Origin: Setaria digitata
Taxonomy: Eukaryota > Nematoda > Chromadorea > Rhabditida > Setariidae
Direction of reading: 5' to 3'
DNA length: 64,000 nucleotides
NCBI GenBank assembly: GCA_003640385.1
Contig: RCAB01000146.1
Coordinates: 62,001 to 126,000, forward strand
Part shown: positions 48,057 to 59,595 of the stretch, one piece after another
Numbering within the stretch: position 1 is the first letter of the stretch
How the letters are laid out: each line of letters starts with the position of its first letter
Notes under the pieces: generated by a model
Seen by the model: only the letters and a program-made list of their open reading frames with translations
Told to the model about the DNA's origin: nothing
The model's database searches: none
Program-made: the position numbers and the translations under genes

Positions 48057-49710
48057 ATGCGAACGATATGGCGATATTTATTGCATCTTACCGCTTCATC
48101 CTCCACTTATTTTTTATTTTCACGTACATACAGTAGTGAAAGAGGCAGCAGAGGACCTGAGATGTTTCAGTTAGAACATATACGGAAAAGATTGGAAATG
48201 ACGGTAACAGGCGTTTCATTTATTTTATATATAGAATTTATCTGGACATTTTATCCTTGTTGGAGACTGGCAGAGAGCAACATTTTTAAGAAAGGAAGTA
48301 CAGTTTATGTTATATATATATATCGTTGTATATTAGCAGATAACTCCAAAAATGGTTTTGAAATTATATTTAATATTGGATGTGAAATTTAATTGGATTG
48401 TCGTACCAGTTCTTAATTTTATCAGAACATAGCTATTTGAAAAAAAATATATATATATAGATATGTACAAAAGTTATATTTCAGGCTCCACGATTCTTTC
48501 GGGAACAACCTGATTATACATTTTACAGGCCAGATGTGGTGTACAGGGATGAGATTTCTCAGATGACTATTACGTGAGTCATTTTATTGTGCTAAGGTTT
48601 CGTTACTTTTCGTATGGATGATGCAGTGCCGAGATTTGTTGGAGAGATCCGCATAATTTCGAAAGTATGTAACCCAAAACGGTGTTTGTAATAAACATTG
48701 CACTTAACAGTTATTGGCTGACGGAAGTTTTCTTTGACATTTCTTAGATATCCTATTTTTTTTTCTTTTTCACTAGTAACGCTTAATTTCTTCTGGCACT
48801 GATAGGTTATCAAACTAGAAATTAATTGAATAGTTAAACAATTTTATTAGGTGGTTCGGTTTCCTATAGCTATCTTGAGCTTATTTTTTTTTATCTGATA
48901 TTCCAGTGTAGTTTTGCCACAAACAGAAGACCAGTCATAAAGGCCTTTAGTTATATAACTTGATTTTTACAGGAGTCGAAGCAAACTCATGGCTTATTTT
49001 GGTTCGATTAGTGTATTGTGTCTGTTTTGTTTTCCTCACATAGAAATGGAAGTAAGTGCAACTGGTAACTGTTTTACCGTAATTCCTACTCTCCAGTAAT
49101 GTATTCTAAAAAAACTGGTCGTTGCAGGTTTTAAATATATTACCGATCTCAGAAGATGGTACGGTACGGTTACGGTGGCGTGTGAAACATGTCTCATGGA
49201 TAAGAACTTTGCTTAATCCTATGTTATTCAGATATGAATATCGTATCAAAAGGGTAACTTATTGTTTTTGGCTGGCTTGTTCCCTTCAACATAAAATCAA
49301 AAGTATATATTGAAGTCATTTCTGAATTCACATTTCAGTTAAAATGGTATGATGGCCTTACAATATTTTATGTTGGTGAAGATGGACTTGTTTATCGAGT
49401 TGTTACTCGCAGAGTAAGTATTTTACCAAACACTAGTTTTGTAATTACTTGAATGTTTGAAATGTACCCGCTGTGAAGTGCGACGTACCAGTCCTGTTCG
49501 GTTATCAACAGTTGTAGTGTCCCAAGATTTGTTTCATCCATTTCGCTGTAGGATATTGTCTTTATCATGATTTTGCAGACCATTGATGATGAACAAAAAA
49601 GTACTCAAGCAAATCGACTTGCCGATCTAGTGCAAAAAGTTGGTGTGATGCCGAAAGGTTCCACTGCATTTTTAACCAGGCAGGCACAGAGCCACATTTT
49701 GACTCATTAA
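48057..49710 (+). CDS. C6orf136-like DUF2358 protein (215 aa, 6 exons)
   Basis: The exons are 48057-48203, 48485-48573, 48973-49051, 49128-49253, 49339-49413 and 49579-49710; every junction is in phase and has good GTAAGT/TTTCAG-type signals. The N-terminus MRTIWRYLLHL...FLFSRTYSS is basic and hydroxylated without acids, like a mitochondrial presequence. The core has APRFF (50-54), DYTFYRPDVVYRDEI (about 58-72), RLRWRV (119-124), a conserved-looking LKWYDG and GLVYRV (163-168). This tracks human C6orf136 (LPKLF...DYSLYSLDVEFINEI...ARWRL...SGLICRH) as I recall it. Function is unknown. The same frame is open up to an ATG at 47997, but the ATG at 48057 fits the presequence and a splice-leader site at 48035. 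Similarity to the upstream gene suggests an old duplication. Confidence 0.72.
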
Positions 49711-50529
49711 GTATATTTCCATGTAGTTGGAAATCTGCAGAAATTGTATTTATAGGAAGTCCTGTACTTCCACCATTTTCATTGCTATATTAATATGTAG
49801 TTCAGCCTAGCGGATGTTTGCAGCTATCAAGGAATTAAGTAAAATTTCGCTCATATTAATTGCTTTTTCTTCAAAAACTCATCTTAGTTAGTAACTTTAA
49901 TACAAAGCATCACTAAGTCCATAGTTTTCAATGAATTTGGTGAATTTATATATGAAGAAATTTTTACATGACCTTATAATAGTGTTTATTCACTTCCAGA
50001 TTTCAAGTTTCGAGAAATCCTTCTTCATGTCGTATGAGCAATAGTGCCTTTGCCTGGATGGTGGTAGAGGCAGGTAATTCTGACCCCCCATTTAGTTTCC
50101 TAAACCATACACTTTTCATGCTTTCCATATTGTTTTCCAAAAAATTTGACGTGCCAATCTTGTTCCTTAGTAATTAACAATTCTTTTGATTTTCAAGTGA
50201 ATTTATTTTTCATTTGTTACTTGTGTATTTTTGAACATATATATTGATTATATGTTAAAAGGAAGAGCAGTTTCTGTTTTTTTTCCGCCTTATAAAACTT
50301 TTAGCAGTATATAGTTTATTTACCTGTTAATATAAACTGAGTAATAAAAAGAATGAAACGATACAAAATTGATAGAGAGAGTGGAGGAAATGAATGAAAA
50401 GAACAACTGAATATATTGGAGTTTCTTTTTCATCTATGTTTTATACTTCACCCTTCCCAGTTTTTTATTTCTCTGAGGTGTCGCGATTTTAAAATTCACA
50501 TTTTACACGTTGTAATTAAATCTCCTTTT
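49711..50529. other. Convergent 3' intergenic region
   Basis: Lies between the ends of the C6orf136-like gene and the MRPP1-like gene. A protein-like stretch at 49998-50076 is open on both strands (plus reading RMSNSAFAWMVVEAG; minus reading RHYCSYDMKKDFSKLEIW before a stop) but cannot be tied to a gene. The rest is AT-rich 3' UTR-like DNA. Confidence 0.4.
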
Positions 50530-53500
50530 TCAGCTTTTAATTTCGCGATCCAACAAGTTATGTTCCGCAAGTACGGCCCGTGCTGCTCTTCGTTCTTCTC
50601 GACTGTACAAATGAAAGAACTTTTTTTTTTGCTTCCCTCGCTTTTCACTATCCAAAATCCATTTTTCTACAACCTGAAGTGCACCAGGCTAACGTTAACA
50701 GGAGTTCGCTTCTTTATATCTGCTAGGAAATATTCCACTACAATTCAATCAGACGGTACTGAAGTCATGTGAGACATTACTGGCTCAAAATTTGTTTTAG
50801 TGAATTATGAAAAGTATAAAAATTATGGTTTGATTCGGAGTATAGAACTGAACAAATTTGAAATAATATGATAAATTACTTGAAGAGTTTCTTTGTCCTC
50901 ATTATGGTTCCGATACATATCACCAACCAAGGTGTTAAAATAAGGTATATGCTTCTCGAACGCTATTTTCCACCCAAAGTCGTTTACGTAGACATCACGA
51001 ATTACATTTGCCATAATCCTTAAAGGCATCGTCACCGGTGTTTGACCCAAACTGAAACATAGCTCTAAAACTTGAAACTCACTAGGATAATCTTCGCAAC
51101 TTGCCACTCTGTTTGCTCGGTTTTAGTCATAGAACGATAGTAATACATAGTGAAATAATGAGAGTAATATTCACTACAAAGATAACATTAAAAATTTCTG
51201 CTTACTTTAAAAATTGAGCAAGAGGCAGTTTATAAGAGTTCAGTTGTTCGACATTAGCAGCTTTGAATGCAGAATTCATTAATTTGTTGTCCGGAGTGGC
51301 ACACAACACGAATGCCTTGTACTTCGAGACGGGACCAGGTAGATATTCTGCAGCCCGCTGGTTAATGTAAGCGATTTCTTCTGCAAACAGTTTTCCTAGT
51401 ATTAGTAGTAGGGGGTAGCTGATGATACCAATATTTGAATTAAGACTCCTAACAGTGTGAAAATGGCAAAGCAGTGATTACAGCACCCATGAAAAACTAT
51501 GACTTGTGAAAACCCCCCGCAAAATAACCATCAATTTCTCTAAAGGCTATATATTTATGGAGATGAGGAACCGATTTAGTAATAGACTACATATCTTAGG
51601 GACTGAGTAAACTTTCATTACTGAGGAAAAAACGACAAAACAGGCAGCGTAAAAAGCTGCTGAAATCATACCGGAGCTCATATTGCCCAGACATTCTCGA
51701 ATTGTGGCTGATGTAACAATGGGAACAAATGGAGCACAGATAAGTTTCCTTGTTCTTTCGTTGCTTGTCTCATGGTTAAGTTCTTTCGCAAAGTTTCCTT
51801 TATTTTCGTTTGCAATATACGGACGATATTTTGGCAGACAGCGTTTTCGAAGCCATGAACTTAACATCAATCATGATCTGGACTAAATTTAACTCCTTTA
51901 AGGGATTTCTCTCTCAGGCCATTTAACGAGAAATTTTTTCTAGACAAAAAAAGGTGGATCTTTCGCTGAAATTGAGTTGTATTATATAATTTTGCATTCT
52001 AGTGGCACCTGCTGACAACATTAATTACATATACAAGTTCCGAAAAAAGAATTTAAAATTTACTTGACAACATCTTCAGCAATGTCGATTGAACCGTGAT
52101 AATTTGCAAAAACTACCGGGAATGGATTTCTCTGCAAGCTGTTATCAAGCACTAAATCTTTCATTTGCCTGAAATTCACCACAACCATAATTATTCGCTA
52201 AAAAACTTTTATATTTATAAAAATTACAAAAACAATCTTTTTGCTTTCTTATAAGAACAATTTATAACGATTTTGTAAGAAGCACACTTCCCTAACAATA
52301 ACTGATGAATAAACAGGTAATGAAACAAAGCAAAAGTTTAGCAAAACATTAAAAAATAAAAAAGAAGAAATTTCTCACTGCATCTATCACAATAAAAAAA
52401 AAAATGCAAAACCTTGAAATGAATGCACCACCCCCCAGCAGGAAACAGTTAACTGGGAGACAGGATTTCGTGAATCATTTAGGAAATACGGTTTTATTTG
52501 CGCGAAATAAGTGCTTTTAAATTCAATATAAGGTAAAATAAATACCTTGTCAGGGCCCTTTTTGACATATAATTCAAATCGGCTAGATGACAACAATCAA
52601 TCAGCAATGGCGGAAATGAGTCTTTACAGCGCCATGCGGCTAATAATCGGCAACCGAAGAGCTCATATGTGAATCCTTTAAAAAGTATTTTTAATATATA
52701 GTTACAGACACACAATAATGTTTTTTTATTTCATGTTACGCAAACGACTTTTTCCCTTTCAGGCCAATTTCATTCTCATTTCGATTGTAAAAATTCACGA
52801 ACAAATGTTTGAATACTGATAATAATACTTTAATAATTTCAAAAAGGTGATGTTACTGGAAGCTATGTGAAATCATTTAACTAAAATACTTTTAAAATCT
52901 TCTCTCCCGAAGTAAAAAAGAGCATTGGTGGAAAAACCTTCATTGGTCTCCATTTCTCGATCCATCTGAAAAACACGATAAGAAATATTTAACATTTTAC
53001 TTAAACTCTTAGACTGTAAATAAACTAAACAAACATTTTAAGAGTAAAAGTCTTTGTAACATATCTCCAGAACAGCAAAAGTACAAGTGATGTAAAAGGA
53101 CCAAACTCTCGTCATTACTTGTAACTGTTAAATTAGACTACAGTAACAGTTTTGTTACCAATAATTTAATAAGCGTACCTTTATCTTCTGCTTCTCTTCA
53201 ATTTCTTTCCTACTTACATAAAGCTGGTGCAGGTAGCAACACCTCTCAATAACATTTGTTATTTGAGTGTATTTCATCCAGTTGTTGTCTGTAAAATAAG
53301 TTGGTAACTTCTTTTCAACTGCCCCATACAGCAATTCCAATTCGAATAAAAGACGCAAAAATATATTTTTATTCTTAGACTTTGCAATTAAGCAAGGTGA
53401 TGGACGTACAGCACACGGTATCGTCACGCTAATTTCATTTTCCTGCAAGAAACGATAACTTATACTCCTTAGCAATCATATTCGCTCGGTGTTCGGAAAT

Positions 53501-53872
53501 TTCCCTTCTAAAATCACACTTCTAATGAATTGCACTCTGTGATTTCTTATTGCTAAATATCTTAAATAAGTACGAAAGTAGAGAATATTGTTCAATACGC
53601 TAATACTATAACGACTTTTATTGTTTAAAAAATTTTTGGGAATGAAAAAAAGCCAAGAACACAAAGATCATTAAGAGAGAAAAGACTTATGTTTGATACC
53701 ATCATTTCTATTTACAACAAGCATCTGAAACCACTAATCTTAAGAGGAAACGAACTGTGGAATAGAGAGAGTTCTGCCGGCGAACATGAAAATTCGTTGC
53801 TGCTGACGTGCACTGAATCGTTCTACCCAACAAAAAACCACACATGGAAGTAATCCGTGAAAGTTTGGCCAT
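50530..53872 (-). CDS. TRMT10C/MRPP1-like mitochondrial RNase P methyltransferase subunit (402 aa, 10 exons)
   Basis: MRPP1 is the SPOUT-fold tRNA position-9 methyltransferase that also supports mitochondrial RNase P. The exons are 53872-53756, 53442-53179, 52965-52890, 52675-52546, 52168-52064, 51965-51928, 51380-51206, 51108-50924, 50719-50674 and 50602-50530; all phases agree and the total is 403 codons with stop, against 403 aa for the human protein. Residues 1-39 look like a mitochondrial presequence. Then come KKLPTYFTDNNW (like REVPEHITEEEL), a basic coiled region (VSRKEIEEKQKIK), PPLLIDCCHLADLNYMSKRA (like PLVFDMAYENYMKRKEL), NPFPVVFANYH, FVLCATPDNK (Asp274 sits where the family Asp is), YKLPLAQFL and a W..AFEKHIP motif. 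Exon 6 (12 codons) and the last two junctions are the least certain; the exon 8 frame also stays open to a stop at 50823. An acceptor TTTTCAG lies seven bases before the ATG. Confidence 0.75.
51547..51870 (-). CDS. Possible ORF in MRPP1-like intron 6 (107 aa)
   Basis: An uninterrupted minus-strand frame of about 107 codons lies wholly inside the 547-base intron between exons 6 and 7 of the MRPP1-like gene. It begins with SSWLRKRCLPKYRPYI, is basic and hydrophilic for about 60 residues, then has a hydrophobic segment (ISAAFYAACFVVFSSV). It does not fit the phases needed to be an MRPP1 exon. It may be a nested small gene with one membrane segment, an alternative exon, or chance. Confidence 0.25.
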   Translation of the reverse strand: MMLSSWLRKRCLPKYRPYIANENKGNFAKELNHETSNERTRKLICAPFVPIVTSATIRECLGNMSSGMISAAFYAACFVVFSSVMKVYSVPKICSLLLNRFLISINI

Positions 53873-53957
53873 CAAATTCTGAAAATACAAAAAAAAAAAA
53901 AATACAATTACATATGATGGTTTCTGGACAAACAAGGCAGGAACGCACTAACCGGAG

Positions 53958-54386
53958 TCATTTCTGAATAAGAATATCAGACAGCTGAATCATTTTTAAA
54001 CTCGTATGAAGATCAAGAGGTCGTTCTTTCTCAGCATTTATAATAAAAACAGTTTTTTATAAAATATCCAGAAAGAGTGACAAAAGATTTTTTACTGACC
54101 AAATTGTTCGATTCTAACAAATGGATGACCACTTCAATAAATTGCCAAAAACGACTGCTTCTAATAAAACATATACCTGATTTCCTTTCTCTTTCTTAGG
54201 AAAAAGGTAGAAGGGATAGTTAATACTTCGAAATTGTTCCTTCTTTCTTCTAACCGTTAAATTCTTTAAATCCACAGTCACTACCTCATGAATCCACAAA
54301 ATCTTCCAGGTCAAATCAACGCACTTCGTGCAGCTAGTGCGGCATGCAACTAATTCTGCAACTCTAATGCCAACTTGGAGTGGCGT
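53958..54386 (-). CDS. Last two exons of an unrecognised gene upstream of MRPP1-like gene
   Basis: Exon 54386-54177 (70 codons, acceptor CCCGCAG, donor CAG|GTATAT) joins in phase 0 to 54029-53958, which reads KERPLDLHT... and ends QLSDILIQK before a stop. The first exon has a CRTSCTKC cluster and a basic VRRKKEQFR patch. The second acceptor (ATGCTGAG) is weak. The 5' exons were not found; an open stretch at 54908-54795 could be one but lacks a matching donor. The stop lies only about 80 bases before the trans-splice-type acceptor of the MRPP1-like gene, the spacing seen in nematode operons. No family is recognised. Confidence 0.4.
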
Positions 54387-55603
54387 CTGCGGGAATCAGA
54401 TGGCATTCTCGAGATGCAGGAATAAAGAAAAATTATGTCAAGGGTAGAAAAGACCAACAGTCACCCACGAGGAGATAAAATCACAAATTTGTTTTGCTGG
54501 GATTTCCAATGGAAATTTTACGAAGTTTGAAAATTCAACATTGACATTGAGATGTTGCAGTCATTTATTGATTAAGTCAGAGATGTAATTCTTTACGATA
54601 TTATTTCATGTCTGGAAAAGTAAACTGACAACTAAAATTAATTAACTGGTTAAAAATTGATCATATCAGGTGGCCAAATATGACAACATTTTTGTTTTAA
54701 ATTTCAGAAAAGGAGGAATTAAAATGGTTGCAACACTGCTGAATAATTTATGAAATTTAATTATTCCTAAATAGAAAAAAAAAAAATTCTTCATTCTTAA
54801 CTGGTCGAACTGAGACGTTGTTAGGCGACTGATCGACTCAAAATTATAAGAACTGCGGTAGGCATTGCTATTTCTTTTGTAAAAAAATTTCTCAACAACA
54901 TTAACTGCCTGCAGCAATGGAAATTACAGTCTTTCTTTTCTAATGAGACATTTTGTTAAGAAAAAAAGCCACCATTTTTCAATCGAATTTAAATACTATA
55001 AAACTTTTTTGGAGTTTAACTATTCAACTTTGACATAATCATAAATAGTCAGTTGTCATGAAAAAGTTAAAAACTGCCTACGTTAAATTGCTTGAGCTGA
55101 CCTTTCTCTTTCCACTGCTTTATTTTCGCTTTTGTCTCTTACGAAGTTTTTTTTCTCAATACTTTGTTGCAAACTACTATTGCAAATTACAAACTACCAA
55201 ACTACTATTAGGCCAATTTAATTTAATCGCCCATATTTCGATCAAATTTCTGGAAACATTTGTGATTTCCATTCATTTATTTTGGTTTATTTTACTCATT
55301 TCTAATGTCATCCTAGGATGCATGCTCTAAGATATGAAATTGAATGAAACCAATTATTTATTTTCAGTTGACGTTTTTGTAAGCTTTCAAGTGGCTGCTT
55401 TTAATTTATTTGTCTTTTTTGGTATCGGTTAAATTGTTCAATCTTTCTTCCTTAATTTACGAAATAAAATTCACATTTCAAGTTTTTATTTGATATTTTC
55501 GTTTAATGAAAAAACATGATTCAATAAAAAAAAAGATTCACTTTATGATGATCGAAGTAACATTCAATTTGGAAGTGCTCTGACGTGCAAAAAAGTCTTA
55601 GAT
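54387..55603. other. Intergenic or unresolved 5' region
   Basis: Should hold the missing 5' exons of the minus-strand gene ending at 53958 and the promoter of the phosphatase gene. A minus open stretch at 54795-54908 and a hydrophobic plus frame at 55058-55330 (90 codons) were noted, but neither has matching splice signals or a family. The rest is AT-rich. Confidence 0.4.
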
Positions 55604-58021
55604 ATGGCGCAGAAATTGGACTTGGACGAATTAATCTGCAAGTTATTGAATGTTGGCAGCCCGGGATGTAGTCTAACAAAAACTGTTAAAGAACAAGAAA
55701 TTATGCATTTATGCTCCTTGGCCAAGGAAGTCTTCCTCTCTCAAAACTCATTGATCGAAGTTGATCCACCAATCCGGATTTGTGGTGATACCCATGGCCA
55801 ATATGCAGGTTGGATAACTTTTCGGAATATTTTTGACTAAATGAGTTGAATAACATGTGGCCAGATCAAGTCTCAATCATTGATCGATTAATTCATTGTA
55901 TTTCCAAAGTACTCGCATTTTTGTTAAGAAGGAAAGCAGTAGTGATTATGAAAAGCAACTCACTGCCTATTTGTCATTGCAAATTAGTTATGATGATCAT
56001 ATAGATTTCACTTAGAACCATCAGTTCTGTGGGATCTTCAAAGATTTAAAGTAATTTCATGTTGTTTTATTCTCTATAGCGTGGTGCTAAAAATGAAATG
56101 TTTGGAAATTAAGATTTGGTTTATTTACAGATTTACTTCGATTATTTGATCGTGGTGGCTTCCCACCTTTCGTCAATTATTTATTTCTCGGTGATTATGT
56201 AGATCGTGGAAGGCAAAATCTTGAAACTATATCACTTCTTCTTTGTTACAAAGTACCATTCTTTATTTGACTTTGACGTATTGATTTTTCCTTAATATTT
56301 TGACTTGGATATTTATGTTTAACAAAACATCCTTTTTTTATATTATATTATATAATTGCGATCGTCGCTATATAAAATATAAAGTTTTTTTTATTATTAT
56401 ACAATTTGTAATTTTGTTCTATCCGTTTTTTTTTTTTTTATATTATATAATTGCAAATAACACTTAAATGAGTGCCATCATCATAATTTAGATTTTCGAT
56501 TTCTGTTTCTTTCACTGCGTAAAATAATTTTGAGGTGAAATATTCGGAAAATTTTTTCCTGCTGCGTGGGAATCACGAATGTAGCGTGATCAACAGAGTT
56601 TACGGCTTCTTCGAGGAGTGCAATCGTCGCTATCAGAGTGTACGATTATGGCAAACGTTTCAGGTTTTCTAAGCAATGTTTCTTTCCACTATGAAAATAA
56701 ATCTGATTCGCAATTTTTAATTGTTTTTCCGAAGAACCATGACCTCCGAATGTTGCAAGCAACAACTTCAATTCAGCGATTTTTTAAATAACAGAACTTT
56801 CTGAAGCATGTATGCACCTCGTACGATGTTGTCCTTCCAGTTAACGCATTATATACGTGGGTTTGTAGATTACTTCACTTACAAGGTCACGTGAGTCATG
56901 CATACATGGGTAAATATAAATCACGCAAATCACGCATTAGTACAAATATCCACTTCAGTTTTTTTATTTTGTTGCATTTACCATTTGCTTCAGGAAGTAT
57001 TTAATACAATGCCATTTACCGGCCTAATTGCGGGCAAAATTTTATGCATGCATGGCGGCCTATCACCGCAATTGAAGAGTATCGATCAGCTACGACAAAT
57101 CACTCGACCTATTGATCCTCCAAATCCTTCTATCCATATTGATTTGTTATGGTTGAGTTCCGTCATTTCTGAAGAAATAAAAATTTTTTCACTTAAAAAA
57201 GTTGAGATTAAAATTAATTTTAAATAACTTTTGCTAGAAGAGAGAATAACTCCAGTTTTTCGATCAATCTATTGCCTCACTAATCACTTTCATTTGTTTG
57301 TGAAAAGCGAAAATTATAAAAATAAGCATTAAAGAACAAGTCTGATGCTAGGTCAGATCCAGACCCATCTGTAAAAGGATGGCAGGCAAACAATCGTGGA
57401 TTGTCTTACACGTTTGGCCCAGATGTTGTCATCGAAATGTGTCAAAAACTGGATATCGATCTGATTGCTCGAGCACATCAAGTTGTTCAAGTAGTTTATT
57501 TCAGGATTTTCCTTTTGTACTAGAAAATATAATGAACTGATGAATAGTGACTTTCGCAACAATTCAAACTAGTACCAAGTTCTCAAAGGATCGTTAGCAT
57601 AGAGACCCTGAAGATTTCTTAGTATCAAGCCCCAGAAAAATCCTTACCCTGGGCTTATCAATCACTTATTAATAGATTTCCATGCAGGATGGTTATGAAT
57701 TTTTTGCGAATCGTAAATTGGTGACAATATTTTCTGCGCCTCATTACTGCGGGCAATTTGATAACGCAGCAGCTATGATGAACGTCGATGAATCACTTGT
57801 TTGCACATTTCAAGTTCTCATCACTACTTCATTCAGATTATTTTAATCGTTTTCTCCATAAGATTAATTAAGTTTGCTCTGGGAAATAATCCCCAACAGT
57901 TTAATTCCTATAAGTTCACTTTTCGTACTATTATTTCAATTCGAAATTATGAATACCGGAATTTTATTTTCTTTAGATTCTTCGTCCATCGATGAAATGT
58001 GGAAAAATTATGCCCAAATAG
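55604..58021 (+). CDS. PP1-type serine/threonine phosphatase catalytic subunit (307 aa, 7 exons)
   Basis: This is a metal-dependent PPP-family phosphatase of the PP1 branch. The exons are 55604-55808, 56131-56252, 56535-56663, 56994-57151, 57352-57490, 57688-57813 and 57977-58021; all junctions are in phase. Every metal and catalytic motif is present: GDTHGQ (61-66), GDYVDRG (89-95), LRGNHE (119-124), CMHGGLSP (His172), SDPD (206-209), RAHQVV (His247) and [11 protein letters not shown] (267-277). Differences from canonical PP1 include GDTHGQ for GDIHGQ and [11 protein letters not shown] for SAPNYCGEFDN. The C-terminus stops at [13 protein letters not shown], so the usual PP1 tail is missing. 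The divergent form recalls the expanded, often germline-expressed PP1-like paralogues of nematodes; that role is inference. The exon 4 donor (ATG|GTTGAG) is weak but is required to rebuild LLWSDPD. Confidence 0.9.
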
Positions 58022-59595
58022 AAACAAAAGATAAGAAGAATGTAATGTTCGTCCTACTTTCTACTATTAATATTAATATATATACATATACATGTATAGA
58101 ATTTTCAACATTAATACTTATTTCTATATATATGCATGTATTCATTTATAATAAGATAGCACATATATATAATTATATGCAATTTAGCGTAGCACGTTAT
58201 ATGTATATGTATACACTACCTTAAATTAATAGAACAGAAGATTACACTTAGCTGAGAATGTCAATCTCAGTTTTTGGAGATATTTTCAGTAAAAAAATAA
58301 TAACTATACAAGTTACTGTACTCAAATTTAATATTCGTCAACATTTGGTAGTAACATTATCATTTTATCACACAATATATTTTCTAACTGCTAAAGATAA
58401 CTTATTTAGAGGCAGAATTTTTAAAAATGGAAGTGTTATTAAACTATTATTTTTTTGTAAAATATTTCTTGTATGAAACAAAATTGTGACAAATTTTATA
58501 ATTTCTGCATGACTTCAACATTATTGTCTCTGACCTTCTAAAGGATTGTGTTCAAAGCAACAATTTTAAGCTTCCATTTTTGGCATTTTGAATTTTTCAA
58601 ATCTGGTAAGTCTAAAAATATAAAATTAAACTTTATTTTCAAAAGAAAAAAAAAATGAACAGCTGTTAGACCAATGAAGAATTTATACAAATAGTATTAA
58701 TGTTAATATATTTTTGAATTATTGCTTGAATCTATCCATTCAAAAGTTTACTGTGTAAATGTACACTTCTAAATATCAAAAAGCATATTCCACAAAAATC
58801 TATTTTGTTAAGAAGAGATTCATCCAAAAACATTCTATTTAGTTATTTCTTAAAAATTATTGGTTTTTACATAATTTTTATTGATTTTTACATAATATTT
58901 TCTAGGAATTAAACAGTTTCATAGCAAATTTAACTTCGTTAACTTTGTTACTGTCAACTTGCAGATGCAAATATATATTTAATACTGCAGTATTTTAAAA
59001 AGCTTTATATATTGTAATTGGTTCCTTCATCAACAAAGAGAGTAGCGCGATGATTCGATTTTATTCCTAAATTAATAAATTTATGTAATACTTACTACAA
59101 ATATTATGAATATGTCTTAAATAAACTTCATAAAAGATAAATTTTTTTTAGAATAATAATTGTAATTTGCTGGATATCTTTTGATTTCTAATTAACTTTT
59201 CCCGAATGTGAAGCAAAAATAGGAAGCATCCCAGTTTATTGATAACATCAGCAACATCCTTGATAGTAAATGGTCTCATCAAATAAGTCAATTACTTTTT
59301 ATTATTAAGACATTGATAAGAATTTTGATTAGAAACTAATTTTATTTCAAAAGAAGAAGATAAGTCTAAGAAGTTTATTAGAGCATGAGTGATGAATTGG
59401 ACTGATTATTAATGATCATTCTGAGAGGAATTATAACATAATGAAAAATAGGGAAACGCATTAAACATTACCAAGCATTGCTTCAAAAATGTATGTTATC
59501 TCGAAATATTTAGTGATCTATACTAACTAAAAGTTTTAATCAAACAATGAAATTCGTTCAGTACAATCTTTTCTTATTTATCTTCTCTTGTACAA
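58022..59595. other. Very AT-rich intergenic region
   Basis: No exon chain seen on either strand. It has TA-rich patches near 58075-58215 and many A and T runs. The plus frames 58258-58476 and 57874-58224 are low-complexity readings rich in Ile, Tyr and Asn. Confidence 0.55.

Noticed and set aside
50416..50772. 118-codon plus-strand frame downstream of the C6orf136-like gene
   Set aside because: The minus strand here carries the last two exons of the MRPP1-like gene with matching phases and splice sites; the plus frame is antisense.
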